Shown here in pieces: positions 35,239 through 44,236 of a DNA stretch of 64,000 nt (position 1 is the first letter of the stretch; each line of letters begins with the position of its first letter). The position numbers were made by a program, and so were the translations under genes. A model generated the notes under the pieces. The model was given only the letters and a program-made list of their open reading frames with translations. It had not been told where the DNA came from and did no database searches. Source of the stretch: Flavobacterium sp. (GTDB lineage: Bacteria; Bacteroidota; Bacteroidia; Flavobacteriales; Flavobacteriaceae); NCBI GenBank assembly GCA_029946065.1, contig JAQSDU010000014.1:305260-369259 (forward strand). The letters run 5' to 3'.

Positions 35239-35246
35239 TACTTTTG
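35239..35246 (+). promoter_or_regulatory. -7 box of the DEAD-box helicase gene
   Basis: TACTTTTG, 20 bp upstream of the ATG at 35267; no clear -33 box. Confidence 0.5.
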
Positions 35247-35266
35247 CAAAATATTTAAAATACTAT

Positions 35267-37213
35267 ATGAATAAATTTGAACAATTAGGATTGAGTGAAT
35301 CGTTACTGAAGGCGATTTTAGATCTAGGATTTGAGAATCCGACCGAAGTACAGGAGAAAGCGATTCCCCTATTATTGGAAAAAGACACAGATTTAGTTGC
35401 GTTGGCTCAGACAGGGACAGGGAAAACGGCAGCTTTTGGTTTTCCGCTGATTCAGAAAATTGATGCCGACAACAGAAATACACAGGCGTTAATCTTATCA
35501 CCTACCCGCGAACTATGTTTGCAGATTACAAACGAAATTAAAAACTACTCAAAATACGAAAAAGGTATTAATGTAGTAGCCGTTTACGGTGGGGCGAGCA
35601 TTACAGAACAAGCAAGAGACATCAAAAGAGGCGCGCAAATTATTGTGGCTACTCCAGGTAGAATGCAGGACATGATCAACAGAGGTTTGGTCAACATCAA
35701 GAACATCGACTACTGTATTCTTGACGAAGCAGATGAAATGCTAAACATGGGCTTCTATGAAGACATCGTTTCCATTTTATCAGACACTCCAGAAGAAAAA
35801 AGCACTTGGCTTTTCTCTGCGACAATGCCTGCTGAAGTAGCGCGCATCGCAAAAAAATTCATGTCAGATCCATTAGAAATTACCGTTGGTGCTAAGAACT
35901 CAGGTTCTGCTACAGTTTCCCACGAGTTCTATCTTGTGAATGCACGTGACCGTTATGAAGCTTTGAAGCGTTTGGCAGATGCGAATCCGGATATCTTTTC
36001 CGTAGTTTTCTGTCGTACGAAAAGAGATACACAAGCTGTCGCTGAAAAACTAATCGAAGATGGCTACAGCGCTGCGGCTTTACACGGCGATTTGTCTCAG
36101 GCACAACGTGATTCTGTTATGAAATCGTTCCGTGGTCGCCAGATTCAAATGCTCGTTGCGACAGATGTTGCGGCACGTGGAATCGACGTTGACAACATCA
36201 CACACGTTGTGAATTACCAGCTTCCTGACGAAATCGAAACCTACAACCACCGTTCAGGCCGTACAGGTCGCGCTGGGAAATTGGGAACTTCGATTGTAAT
36301 CGTTACGAAAAGTGAACTGCGTAAGATCTCTTCCATTGAAAGAATCATCAAACAGAAATTCGAAGAAAAAACCATTCCAAGTGGCATCGAAATCTGCGAA
36401 ATCCAATTATTACACCTTGCCACGAAAATTAAAGATACAGAAGTAGATCACGACATCGACAATTATCTTCCGGCCATCAACAATGTTTTGGAAGATTTGA
36501 CAAAAGAAGAACTGATCAAGAAAATGGTATCGGTAGAATTCAACCGTTTTATCAATTACTACAAAAAAACACGCGATTTGTCTTCTCAATCTGGTGGCGA
36601 AAGACGCGAAAGCAGTGATCGTGAACCAAGAGAAAGTAATGGCGGTGCCGTTCGTTATTTCGTAAACATCGGTTCAAGAGATAATTTCGATTGGATGCAA
36701 CTGAAAGATTTCTTAAAAGAAACACTTGATTTAGGTCGTGACGACGTTTATAAAGTCGATGTTAAAGAAGGTTTCTCTTTCTTCAACACCGATCCGGAAC
36801 ATACCGATAAAGTAATGGAAATCCTAAACAACGTACAGTTGGAAGGACGCAGAATCAACGTAGAAATCTCCAAAAACGATGGTGGCGGAAGACGTGACCA
36901 CAACGGAAGAAGTTCAGGTGGCGGTTTCGGCGGAGGCTTTAAAGGCGGCGATCGTGGCGGAAGAAGTTTTGGCGGCAACAGCGGCGGTGGCGGATTCAGA
37001 AGTGATCGTGGCAGCGCTCCAAGACGTGAAGGCGGATTTGGTTCATCAGAACGTGCACCAAGAGAAGGTGGTTTTGGCAGCCCGAGACCGGAAAGAAGCG
37101 GTTCTCCGAGAAGAGAAGCTTTTACACCAAAAACACCGGGTTCAGACAGAGCACCAAGACGTTCAGAAAGCTTCGGTGATGCAGACAGACCGAAACGTCC
37201 TAGAAAAAGCTAA
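35267..37213 (+). CDS. DEAD-box RNA helicase with DbpA-like RNA-binding domain and Gly/Arg tail
   Basis: 648 residues. Helicase motifs are complete: Q motif (residues 2-28), AQTGTGKT, PTRELCLQ, TPGR, LDEADEMLN, SAT and HRSGRTGR. A DbpA-type RNA-binding domain (about 460-540, with RYFVNIGSRDNFDWMQLKDF) follows. The last ~110 residues are Gly/Arg/Ser-rich, with repeated GG-x-R and RRE-GGFG units, resembling RGG boxes. The protein resembles DeaD/CsdA and RhlB relatives. Such helicases unwind short RNA duplexes in ribosome assembly and cold response. The tail probably binds RNA nonspecifically. It stands alone with its own promoter. Confidence 0.92.
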   Translation: MNKFEQLGLSESLLKAILDLGFENPTEVQEKAIPLLLEKDTDLVALAQTGTGKTAAFGFPLIQKIDADNRNTQALILSPTRELCLQITNEIKNYSKYEKGINVVAVYGGASITEQARDIKRGAQIIVATPGRMQDMINRGLVNIKNIDYCILDEADEMLNMGFYEDIVSILSDTPEEKSTWLFSATMPAEVARIAKKFMSDPLEITVGAKNSGSATVSHEFYLVNARDRYEALKRLADANPDIFSVVFCRTKRDTQAVAEKLIEDGYSAAALHGDLSQAQRDSVMKSFRGRQIQMLVATDVAARGIDVDNITHVVNYQLPDEIETYNHRSGRTGRAGKLGTSIVIVTKSELRKISSIERIIKQKFEEKTIPSGIEICEIQLLHLATKIKDTEVDHDIDNYLPAINNVLEDLTKEELIKKMVSVEFNRFINYYKKTRDLSSQSGGERRESSDREPRESNGGAVRYFVNIGSRDNFDWMQLKDFLKETLDLGRDDVYKVDVKEGFSFFNTDPEHTDKVMEILNNVQLEGRRINVEISKNDGGGRRDHNGRSSGGGFGGGFKGGDRGGRSFGGNSGGGGFRSDRGSAPRREGGFGSSERAPREGGFGSPRPERSGSPRREAFTPKTPGSDRAPRRSESFGDADRPKRPRKS

Positions 37214-37299
37214 CCCATTCTGTTAATTTTCTAATAATTTATGGAGTGACTACAAATTATCTTAGGAGTTTTATTACTTTTAACCTTTCAAACAAGGAC

Positions 37300-38073
37300 A
37301 TGAGATATTTTGTAGTCATTCTTTTTTTATGCCTTTCAGCAAGCGGATTTGCTCAGGAAACTATTGATACACCAACTTCGGTTACTGCCACGATTGTCAA
37401 CGACAATACGTCAGCTCCGATGGCAAACGTCAATATCATCAATGTGAATAGCGTAAAAGGTACGACTACAGATGAATTTGGTAAATTTACCATTGAAGCA
37501 AAAGCGACAGACACACTCCATATTTCCATGATTGGCTACAAATCACTTAAAGTAAAAGTGACCAACGACTGGATCAAAAATAAAACCACCGTCATTCATC
37601 TTACCGAAAAAGCTTATGCGCTTGAAGAAGTCGTAGTGCATCCTTATGTCTTGACCGGCTACCTCGAAGTAGATGCAAAACTTATTCCGAATCCGGAAAA
37701 TTACCGCTATAGTATTTCAGGGCTCAAACAAGGTTATGAAGCTGGTGATGCATATTCTCCAAACGCTTTTGGAAGGGTTTTAGGTTCCATTTTTAATCCG
37801 GCAGATGCCCTTTATAATTTCTTTGGTAAGAAGCCAAAAGAGCTCAAAAGGCTCAAGGAAATGAAAAAAGACGACAACGTTAAAAATCTCCTTGAATCCA
37901 AATACGACCGTGAAACCGTTGCGGCACTATTAGGTGTCGATAAAAGCGAAATCCCTGAGATCATGGCACGCTGCAATTATTCAGAAGCTTTTGTTAAAAC
38001 AGCCAACGACTTGCAGATTCTTGATGCCATAAGTGCTTGTTATGAGGAATATAAAATCCTCAAGAAAAAATAA
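37300..38073 (+). CDS. CarboxypepD_reg-like exported protein
   Basis: 257 residues from the ATG at 37300 (signal MRYFVVILFLCLSASGFAQ); a GTG at 37246 is in frame but only adds non-signal residues. Residues about 25-110 form the carboxypeptidase-regulatory-like beta domain seen at the N-terminus of TonB-dependent receptors (ATIVNDNTSAPMANVNIINVNSVKGTTTDEFGKFTI ... GYKSLKVKV), but no receptor barrel follows. The rest is helical, charged, with one cysteine pair far apart. Function unknown; the domain alone is common in Bacteroidetes envelope proteins. The next gene starts 11 bp later, so it is cotranscribed with the DUF2306 and YARHG genes. Confidence 0.85.
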   Translation: MRYFVVILFLCLSASGFAQETIDTPTSVTATIVNDNTSAPMANVNIINVNSVKGTTTDEFGKFTIEAKATDTLHISMIGYKSLKVKVTNDWIKNKTTVIHLTEKAYALEEVVVHPYVLTGYLEVDAKLIPNPENYRYSISGLKQGYEAGDAYSPNAFGRVLGSIFNPADALYNFFGKKPKELKRLKEMKKDDNVKNLLESKYDRETVAALLGVDKSEIPEIMARCNYSEAFVKTANDLQILDAISACYEEYKILKKK

Positions 38074-38084
38074 TTATCGATGAT

Positions 38085-38726
38085 ATGAAAAACGGAAATG
38101 GTACCGTAAAAATCCAGACTTGGTTTTGGTTGGTCATTTTTTCCTTTTTCTTTATCCTCATGCTCAACATTACGCTGCATTATATCCCGTTCGATGCTAC
38201 CGCTTCATTTTTACAAATAAAACAAACCGAGGTTACAACAATTTCTGGTTATCTTCCCATATTTTACATACATGTTTACAGTGCAATTTTCGCGCTTTTA
38301 GCGGGTTTTACGCAATTCAACAGCCGGATATTGAAAAAATATCCGAAAACACATCGTGCTATCGGGCAAATTTATGTTTATACAGTGCTCTTTCTCGCTG
38401 CGCCATCCGGGATTTATATCGGTTATTATGCCAATGGTGGTTTGCTAGCCAAAATATCTTTTATGCTTTTGGGCACTTTATGGTACACTTTTACCGTTAT
38501 AGGATTAATATCTGCAAAGAAGAGATTCATTTTACGCCATAAAAATTTTATGTTAAGAAGCTTTGCGTTAGCATTTTCCGCGATAACTTTACGGCTTTGG
38601 AAGGTTATTTTAGTTTTTGCGTTTCACCCAAATCCGATGGAAGTTTATAAAATCATTGCGTGGCTAGGATGGGTTCCTAACATTATATTGATCGAATGGT
38701 ATATCTATAAAAAACAGAAAAAATGA
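38085..38726 (+). CDS. DUF2306-family membrane protein
   Basis: 213 residues with six or so membrane helices. The signature is a His-rich pattern near helix 2-3 (FYIHVYSAIFALLAGFTQF, KTHRAIGQIYVYTVLF) and LRHKNFMLRSFALAFSAITLRLW, as in the DUF2306 family, which shows an intramembrane His arrangement but has no known function. The last four bases overlap the start of the lipoprotein gene (ATGA), so translation is coupled. It follows a CarboxypepD_reg-like protein and precedes a YARHG lipoprotein. Confidence 0.85.
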   Translation: MKNGNGTVKIQTWFWLVIFSFFFILMLNITLHYIPFDATASFLQIKQTEVTTISGYLPIFYIHVYSAIFALLAGFTQFNSRILKKYPKTHRAIGQIYVYTVLFLAAPSGIYIGYYANGGLLAKISFMLLGTLWYTFTVIGLISAKKRFILRHKNFMLRSFALAFSAITLRLWKVILVFAFHPNPMEVYKIIAWLGWVPNIILIEWYIYKKQKK

Positions 38727-39598
38727 AAAATACTTTGATTTTCTTGCTTGCCCTGGTCTTTTTCTCATGTAATACCAAAGCACCTTCTGAAAAATTGCTA
38801 GCTGTAGCCGATGTAAAAGATGTGCATCCTGAATTATATGGTTCTTGGGTTGGTAACTTTGCGGCCGAACAATCTGATGAAGATGAAGAAAGTGATATCG
38901 ACTATTCTACCCGAAAAATTAATCTTATTATCAAAAAAATCACTGACACAGAAGTCATAGGGCAAAGCATTGTTTCTGGGAATATCAGACCGCTAAAAGG
39001 AATTATGGTGCAATCTGGCAATACCATGACATTTATCCTCAAAGAGCCAGGTGACAATAAATTTGACGGCGAATTTACTTTTCAAATCAAAAACGACACG
39101 CTTTCTGGAGATTGGCTGAGTTTCAATAAAACCATTCCAGTGCCAAAGCGATCTTATTCGCTGGAGAAAAAAACATTTGTTTATGACCCAAAACTGATGC
39201 TTTCAAGTGAGTATAATGGTGGATATATCGATTATACCCATCCAAAAAAAGTACAGCAAAAAGATGAGAACGGAAAGGTTGTTTACGAAGAAGATACCTA
39301 CCGATTTTCTTCTACAAAAATACACACGCTCAATGCATCGACCCAAAAAATGGTAGAAGACACGCTCAAAAACCTTAAAAAACTAGATTTGGAAATCATC
39401 CGAAATACAATTTATGCACGCCACGGCTACAGCTTTAAGAAAAGAGATATACGTCAGTTTTTTGATCATACAGACTGGTACATTCCAGTTTCGAATAATG
39501 TTGATAAGCAGTTAACACCTTTAGAAAAACAAAATATCGCCATGCTGGAGCGTTTTGAAAAATATGCGACAGATAATTATGAAACATTTGGAAGATAA
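38723..39598 (+). CDS. YARHG-domain lipoprotein
   Basis: 291 residues. MKNTLIFLLALVFFSC is a lipoprotein signal (Cys16). A beta-rich N-terminal part (ELYGSWVGNFAAE ... GEFTFQIKNDTLSGDW) is followed by the C-terminal YARHG domain at about 215-285 (LEIIRNTIYARHGYSFKKRDIRQFFDHTDWYIP), an extracellular helical module of unknown function. It is the third gene of a small operon. It ends head-on with the TrmH-like gene: stop and stop are on adjacent bases with no room for a terminator. Confidence 0.85.
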   Translation: MKNTLIFLLALVFFSCNTKAPSEKLLAVADVKDVHPELYGSWVGNFAAEQSDEDEESDIDYSTRKINLIIKKITDTEVIGQSIVSGNIRPLKGIMVQSGNTMTFILKEPGDNKFDGEFTFQIKNDTLSGDWLSFNKTIPVPKRSYSLEKKTFVYDPKLMLSSEYNGGYIDYTHPKKVQQKDENGKVVYEEDTYRFSSTKIHTLNASTQKMVEDTLKNLKKLDLEIIRNTIYARHGYSFKKRDIRQFFDHTDWYIPVSNNVDKQLTPLEKQNIAMLERFEKYATDNYETFGR

Positions 39599-40261
39599 TC
39601 AAATGCTAAATTCCGAATAATACCGCGCTTCAATACGCTTGATGTCTTTGATAGAATTGCGCGCCCAATCCAATCTTTTCTCTAACATTTCTGCTTCCGA
39701 TAAATGCCAATCAATATCCGACTTGTGCAGACGCGCCATTAGATTTTGTATGATAATAGCCGCCGAAACAGAAATATTAAGGCTTTCTGTAAAACCTGCC
39801 ATTGGAATTTTAAGAAAACCGTCTGCATTTTTAAGTACTTCTTCCGAAAGCCCGTTGCGTTCTGTTCCAAAGAAAAAAGCACTCGGCTGTGATATATCGA
39901 AATCATCCAATAAACAGTCATTTTCATGTGGTGTTGTGGCAATAATGCGATATCCTTTGGATTTTATGCTTTGTATGCATTCTGAGATACTGTCAAAACG
40001 GTTTACATCGACCCATTTCTGGGCATCCATAGCAATTTCCTTATCGATTTTCTTGCCGTATTTTTCTTCGATGACATTTACCTGTTGGATTCCAAAAACC
40101 TCGCAACTGCGCATCACGGCACTAGTATTGTGCAATTGAAAAACATCTTCAATCGCCACCGTAAAATGGTTGGTGCGGTTGGCGAGCACTTTCAGGAATT
40201 TACCTTTGCGGTTTTCCGTTAAAATGCCTTCAAGGTAATTCAGGTAAACGCTATCAATCAT
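39599..40261 (-). CDS. SpoU/TrmH-type RNA 2'-O-ribose methyltransferase
   Basis: 220 residues. The SPOUT knot motifs are present: NTSAVMRSCEVFGI (motif 1 with Asn-x-x-x-x-x-R), FFFGTERNGLSEEVL (motif 2 with GxExxGL) and IPMAGFTESLNISVSAAIIIQNL (motif 3, Ser-Leu-Asn-x-S-x-A). These bind S-adenosyl-methionine in a trefoil knot and methylate ribose in tRNA or rRNA. Length and N-terminal start (LNYLEGILTENRKGKFLKVLANRTNHF) match tRNA Gm18 TrmH, but a role on rRNA cannot be excluded. It stands alone, facing the YARHG gene end on. Confidence 0.9.
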   Translation of the reverse strand: MIDSVYLNYLEGILTENRKGKFLKVLANRTNHFTVAIEDVFQLHNTSAVMRSCEVFGIQQVNVIEEKYGKKIDKEIAMDAQKWVDVNRFDSISECIQSIKSKGYRIIATTPHENDCLLDDFDISQPSAFFFGTERNGLSEEVLKNADGFLKIPMAGFTESLNISVSAAIIIQNLMARLHKSDIDWHLSEAEMLEKRLDWARNSIKDIKRIEARYYSEFSI

Positions 40262-40273
40262 TGTATTTTATTT

Positions 40274-40304
40274 TTGGTAAAAATACTAAAAATGCGTAGC
40301 TTTA
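40274..40304 (+). promoter_or_regulatory. Promoter of the sirtuin gene
   Basis: TTG at 40274-40276, a 20-bp gap, then TAGCTTTA (last base A in place of G), 20 bp upstream of the ATG at 40325. Confidence 0.4.
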
Positions 40305-40324
40305 GTAACTGAACTTTCTAACTC

Positions 40325-41020
40325 ATGAAAAAGAAAAAACTAATAGTGCTTACCGGCGCAGGAATTTCTGCAGAAAGTGGCATCAAGACTTTCCGAGACA
40401 GCGACGGGCTTTGGGAAGGCCATAGCATCAATGATGTGGCGACACCGGAAGGCTGGCATAAAAATCCGCTATTGGTTTTAGACTTTTATAACCAACGTCG
40501 TAAGCAGTTGCATTTGGTAAAACCCAACGCCGCACATACCATTTTGGCAGAACTAGAAAAGGATTTCGATGTGCATATTATTACGCAAAATGTCGATAAC
40601 TTGCACGAAAAAGCCGGAAGCACTAATGTTTTGCACCTTCACGGCGAATTGCTGAAAGTGCGCAGTACCCGGAACAACGCTCACATTCTTGATTGGAATG
40701 AGGACCTTAATTTTGGCGATAACGATGACCACGGGCATCAGTTGCGACCACATATTGTTTGGTTTGGCGAGGAAGTTCCGGCATTGGAAGAAGCGGTGCA
40801 TCTCGCGCAGCAAGCCGATATTTTTGTGGTAATCGGAACTTCACTACAGGTTTATCCCGCCGCCGGGCTAATAGAATTCACGACCGAGAAAATTCCACAC
40901 TATTATATCGATCCAAAACCTGCACGGATTAGCAACATGCGCAATCATTTGGAAGTGATTCCGTATGTCGCCTCGGAGGGGATGGTTGTTTTGAAGGAGA
41001 AATTGAGCGTTTTTTTATAG
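40325..41020 (+). CDS. cobB: Sirtuin NAD-dependent deacylase (class III) lacking all zinc cysteines
   Basis: 231 residues. Sirtuin motifs: [12 protein letters not shown] (9-20), FRD (23-25), TQNVDNLH (87-94), catalytic His106 in HLHGEL, and [12 protein letters not shown] near the end. Tyr55 and Arg58 (FYNQRRK) match the pair that lets CobB/SIRT5 remove acidic acyl groups such as succinyl. The four cysteines that usually hold a structural zinc are all absent; the region 110-142 is short and acidic, and the protein has no cysteine at all. A zinc-free sirtuin with desuccinylase-type residues is likely. Confidence 0.92.
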   Translation: MKKKKLIVLTGAGISAESGIKTFRDSDGLWEGHSINDVATPEGWHKNPLLVLDFYNQRRKQLHLVKPNAAHTILAELEKDFDVHIITQNVDNLHEKAGSTNVLHLHGELLKVRSTRNNAHILDWNEDLNFGDNDDHGHQLRPHIVWFGEEVPALEEAVHLAQQADIFVVIGTSLQVYPAAGLIEFTTEKIPHYYIDPKPARISNMRNHLEVIPYVASEGMVVLKEKLSVFL

Positions 41021-41131
41021 TTTAAGAGCGATACGCAAAGTTGCTTTTAATCGTAGTATTTCTTCTTTGAGAATCTTAGTTTATCTTTCGCACAACACTG
41101 CGCAATACATATCTTCCCTACAAAACAAATC

Positions 41132-41162
41132 AACTTTAAACTTTAAACCTTAAACTTTAAAC
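41132..41162. repeat. Heptamer repeat upstream of purB
   Basis: Exact 7-bp phase: AACTTTA, AACTTTA, AACCTTA, AACTTTA, then AAC. It ends 12 bp before the purB -7 box. Confidence 0.7.
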
Positions 41163-41173
41163 ACCCTTTTTCC

Positions 41174-41181
41174 TATATTTG
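41174..41181 (+). promoter_or_regulatory. -7 box of purB
   Basis: TATATTTG, 22 bp upstream of the ATG at 41204. Confidence 0.5.
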
Positions 41182-41203
41182 CACTTCTGCAAAAACAACA
41201 CAA

Positions 41204-42550
41204 ATGCAACAACTAACTGAACTCAACGCTATTTCCCCAATCGATGGGAGGTACCGCAACAAAACCATTTCATTATCCCAATATTTTTCTGAAGAAGCAC
41301 TCATCAAATACCGCGTGCTTGTTGAGATTGAGTATTTTATTGCACTTTGCGAAGTGCCGCTGCCGCAACTAAAAAATGTAAACGGCAATCTGTTTGAAAG
41401 TCTGAGAAATATCTACAAAAACTTCTCTTCAGCCGATGCGCAAGCGATAAAAGACATTGAAAAAACCACCAATCACGACGTAAAAGCCGTAGAATATTTC
41501 ATCAAAACTGCTTTTGACAACTTAGGTTTGTCGGAATATAAGGAGTTCATACACTTCGGATTAACATCACAAGACATTAACAATACCGCGATTCCGCTTT
41601 CGACAAAAGAAGCTTTTCAGGAAGTTTACTTAAAACTGCTGATAGAAGTTGTTGCCAAATTAAAAGATTTAAGCATCGAATGGAAGGACATTCCGATGCT
41701 CGCAAGAACCCATGGTCAACCCGCTTCCCCTACCCGTTTGGGCAAAGAAATCGGCGTTTTTGTAGAAAGATTGGAAGAACAAATGCGCTTGTTATTCAAC
41801 ATTCCGTTTGCCGCAAAATTTGGTGGTGCAACTGGAAATTACAACGCACATCATGTAGCATATCCACAAATTGACTGGCGTAAATTTGGAGCTGATTTTG
41901 TAGAAAGCACTTTAGGTTTACAACATTCATTTCCAACTACACAAATCGAGCATTACGATCATTTTGCTGCATTTTTTGATGCTTTAAAACGAATCAATAC
42001 CATTATCATCGATTTAGACCGCGATATTTGGACGTATGTTTCAATGGATTATTTCAAGCAAAAAATAAAAGAAGGCGAAGTTGGCTCTTCAGCGATGCCG
42101 CATAAAGTAAACCCAATTGATTTTGAAAATTCAGAAGGAAATTTAGGCATCGCCAATGCTATTTTCGAACATTTATCTGCAAAATTACCTTTATCGAGAT
42201 TACAGCGCGATTTGACAGACAGTACAGTTTTGCGCAACATTGGCGTACCAATCGGACATACATTAATAGGATTTGAAGCCACTTTAAAAGGTTTGAATAA
42301 ATTGCTTTTAAACGCCGATAAATTCGCAGAAGATTTGGAAAGAAATTGGGCGGTCGTAGCCGAAGCAATCCAAACGATTCTGCGCCGTGAAGGTTATCCA
42401 AATCCTTATGAAGCCTTAAAAGGACTAACCAGAACAAACACAACAATTGATAAAAAAGCAATCCACGATTTTATTGGAACATTAGCTGTTTCGGAAGCGA
42501 TTAAAAACGAATTATTAAAAATTACACCAAGTAATTATTTGGGAATTTAA
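41204..42550 (+). CDS. purB: Adenylosuccinate lyase
   Basis: 448 residues, the usual length. The fumarase/aspartase superfamily signature GSSAMPHKVNP lies in the mobile loop (with the catalytic Ser), and TSQDINNTA and a conserved His in RTHGQPASP are the other active-site regions. The enzyme acts twice in purine synthesis: it splits SAICAR to AICAR plus fumarate and adenylosuccinate to AMP plus fumarate. It is cytoplasmic, a homotetramer in relatives. It is alone with its own promoter and a very strong terminator. Confidence 0.97.
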   Translation: MQQLTELNAISPIDGRYRNKTISLSQYFSEEALIKYRVLVEIEYFIALCEVPLPQLKNVNGNLFESLRNIYKNFSSADAQAIKDIEKTTNHDVKAVEYFIKTAFDNLGLSEYKEFIHFGLTSQDINNTAIPLSTKEAFQEVYLKLLIEVVAKLKDLSIEWKDIPMLARTHGQPASPTRLGKEIGVFVERLEEQMRLLFNIPFAAKFGGATGNYNAHHVAYPQIDWRKFGADFVESTLGLQHSFPTTQIEHYDHFAAFFDALKRINTIIIDLDRDIWTYVSMDYFKQKIKEGEVGSSAMPHKVNPIDFENSEGNLGIANAIFEHLSAKLPLSRLQRDLTDSTVLRNIGVPIGHTLIGFEATLKGLNKLLLNADKFAEDLERNWAVVAEAIQTILRREGYPNPYEALKGLTRTNTTIDKKAIHDFIGTLAVSEAIKNELLKITPSNYLGI

Positions 42551-42572
42551 ACATAAACAATTACTTTTTTAT

Positions 42573-42634
42573 ACGCCTTATCGGCTTTTCCAGGAAATTA
42601 AATCCTTGAAAAGCCGATAAGGCGTAATTTTTTT
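42573..42634 (+). terminator. Strong rho-independent terminator of purB
   Basis: Perfect 18-bp arms (42573-42590 and 42608-42625, starting ACGCCTTATCGG) with a small inner stem AGGA/TCCT, followed by a T run to 42634. Confidence 0.92.
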
Positions 42635-42781
42635 AAGCTGTTTTATTTTTAATTTGCATTTTTTCATATCTTCCCATTAATAAAAAATTCTATGAACGAA
42701 TTAATATTTTGCGCCTGATAAACCTTTTCAGACGTTATCGGGATCTAATGGTCAAAAAGTAAAAGCCTTAATTTTAACTTT

Positions 42782-43360
42782 ATGTCTGAAGAAAAACATA
42801 CTTGGAATAAAATCAACGGTTGGGAAGAAGAACTCGATTTGCTGCACAGCATTATTGCCAAAACAGAATTAGTCGTGACCACAAAATGGGGCGGTCCGGT
42901 TTATACTTACAATAAAAAAAATGTTATAGGCGTTGGGGGTTTTAAAAATTATTTCACAGTTTGGTTCTGGAATGGTGTTTTCCTTAAAGACGAAAAAAAA
43001 ATGCTCGTCAACGCACAAGAAGGCGTAACAAAAGGCTTGCGGCAATGGCGGTTTTCATCGAAAGATGAAATTGACGAAAAATTATTAATAGCATATATTC
43101 ATGAAGCGATTGAAAACGAAAAAGCAGGAAAAACAATCGAAAAAGTAAAAAAAGAATTTGCAACTGATCCACTTTTTAAACAAGTACTCGAGGAAAATAG
43201 TGATTTAAAAGAGGCTTTCGAAAATTTTTCCCCTTATAAACAGAAAGAATTTCTCGAATACATAAACACCGCAAAAAGAGAAGAAACAAAACTTGCTCGG
43301 ATTGAAAAAATAAAGTCAATGGTACTGGCCAACATTGGACTTAATGATAAATATAGGTGA
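42782..43360 (+). CDS. DUF1801/YdeI-type protein
   Basis: 192 residues. The N-terminal 110 residues match the DUF1801-type fold (TKWGGPVYTYNKKNVIGVGGFKNYFTVWFWNG), and the C-terminal 80 match the YdeI/OmdA-type helical region (FKQVLEENSDLKEAFENFSPYKQKEFLEYINTAKREETKLARIEKI), the two parts usually found together. The family is associated by annotation with bacteriocin resistance in enterics, but its action is not established. Cytoplasmic. It stands alone between the purB terminator and a two-way terminator. Confidence 0.85.
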   Translation: MSEEKHTWNKINGWEEELDLLHSIIAKTELVVTTKWGGPVYTYNKKNVIGVGGFKNYFTVWFWNGVFLKDEKKMLVNAQEGVTKGLRQWRFSSKDEIDEKLLIAYIHEAIENEKAGKTIEKVKKEFATDPLFKQVLEENSDLKEAFENFSPYKQKEFLEYINTAKREETKLARIEKIKSMVLANIGLNDKYR

Positions 43361-43405
43361 GAAATCCCAGATGGAAAATTCATAATAAAAATAACAAATT
43401 CCAAA

Positions 43406-43449
43406 AAAATCCCAAATTCCAGTCTATAAAAGTTGGCATTTGGGATTTT
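43406..43449. terminator. Two-way rho-independent terminator
   Basis: 12-bp inverted repeat AAAATCCCAAAT (43406-43417) / ATTTGGGATTTT (43438-43449) with A run on the left and T run on the right, between converging genes. Confidence 0.8.
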
Positions 43450-43477
43450 CCACGTAGCTTTCAGGATTGGAATTTGA

Positions 43478-43759
43478 CTATTTCTTCACTGCAGTATTCA
43501 GTTTTGAAGACAATTCCATAGAAATTGCAGAACGCTCAATTTTTAATTTCCCCGACATGGTTTCGATAACGATTGTCGTTTCTGCCATTTCGGCGATTTT
43601 TGCGTGAATACCGCTTTTGGTGATAATTTTGTCGCCAACTTTAAGGCCACTTTCGAATGCTTTTTCTGTCTTAGCGCGTTTTTGCTGCGGACGGATCATG
43701 AAAAAATACAGTACGACAAACATTAAAATAAACGGGAGAAAATTTTGAATATTATCCAT
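43478..43759 (-). CDS. yajC: Preprotein translocase subunit YajC
   Basis: 93 residues with one N-terminal membrane helix (FLPFILMFVVLYFFMI) followed by RPQQKRAKTEK, the YajC signature, and a small cytoplasmic domain (VGDKIITKSGIHAKIAEMAETTIVIET). YajC joins SecDF near the SecYEG channel. It is the last of nusB-DUF1573-yajC on the minus strand, with an 8-bp gap from the DUF1573 gene. Confidence 0.95.
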   Translation of the reverse strand: MDNIQNFLPFILMFVVLYFFMIRPQQKRAKTEKAFESGLKVGDKIITKSGIHAKIAEMAETTIVIETMSGKLKIERSAISMELSSKLNTAVKK

Positions 43760-43767
43760 TATTGAAG

Positions 43768-44217
43768 TTATTTAGTAATTGGTGTTTTTTGTGATGGTGT
43801 AATTGCCGGAACAGAAGCAGAAATTCCACTTACAGCTGCCGGAGTTACATCGGCGATTATGTTTAAAATCTCAACTTTCTTTTTAGAATTCGTTACTAGC
43901 GTAACAGTTTTCTGCTGTTTACCGTGCTTGTGAGCAGAATTAAAAGATACTTTTATACTGCTTTCTTCGCCTGGTTTGATAGCTTCTTTCGGATATTCCG
44001 GCACCGTACAACCGCATGAACCTTTAGCATCGGTAATCAGCAAATCTGCAGTCCCTTCGTTTTTGAAAGTAAAAATATGCGTTACTTTTTCGCCTTCGTT
44101 GATGGTTCCAAAATTGAATTCTTTTTCAGGAAACGTTATTTTTGCTTCTTTTTTATCGCAAGAAACTGTTAACATAAATGCAGCGATAGCCACTAAACTG
44201 AATGCTTTTTTCATCAT
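43768..44217 (-). CDS. DUF1573-family exported protein
   Basis: 149 residues from the ATG at 44217 (the next codon is also ATG). The signal MMKKAFSLVAIAAFMLTVSC ends with a cysteine that fits a lipoprotein. The mature part (NFGTINEGEKVTHIFTFKNEGTADLLITDAKGSCGCTVPEYPKEAIKPGEESSIKVSFNS) is the DUF1573 beta domain, an immunoglobulin-like fold with its typical GSCGCTVP motif. It ends in a Pro/Ala/Thr-rich tail. Function unknown; very common in Bacteroidetes. It sits between nusB and yajC. Confidence 0.88.
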   Translation of the reverse strand: MMKKAFSLVAIAAFMLTVSCDKKEAKITFPEKEFNFGTINEGEKVTHIFTFKNEGTADLLITDAKGSCGCTVPEYPKEAIKPGEESSIKVSFNSAHKHGKQQKTVTLVTNSKKKVEILNIIADVTPAAVSGISASVPAITPSQKTPITK

Positions 44218-44236
44218 GATTATAAATATATTTGTT

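Noticed and set aside
38120..38542. 140-codon frame inside the DUF2306 gene
   Set aside because: Overlaps the membrane protein in another frame; no domain and unnatural composition.
42690..42781. Possible decayed copy of the purB terminator arms in the spacer before the DUF1801 gene
   Set aside because: Only loose similarity to the hairpin arm (GCCTGATAAACCTTTTCAG); not enough to call a repeat.
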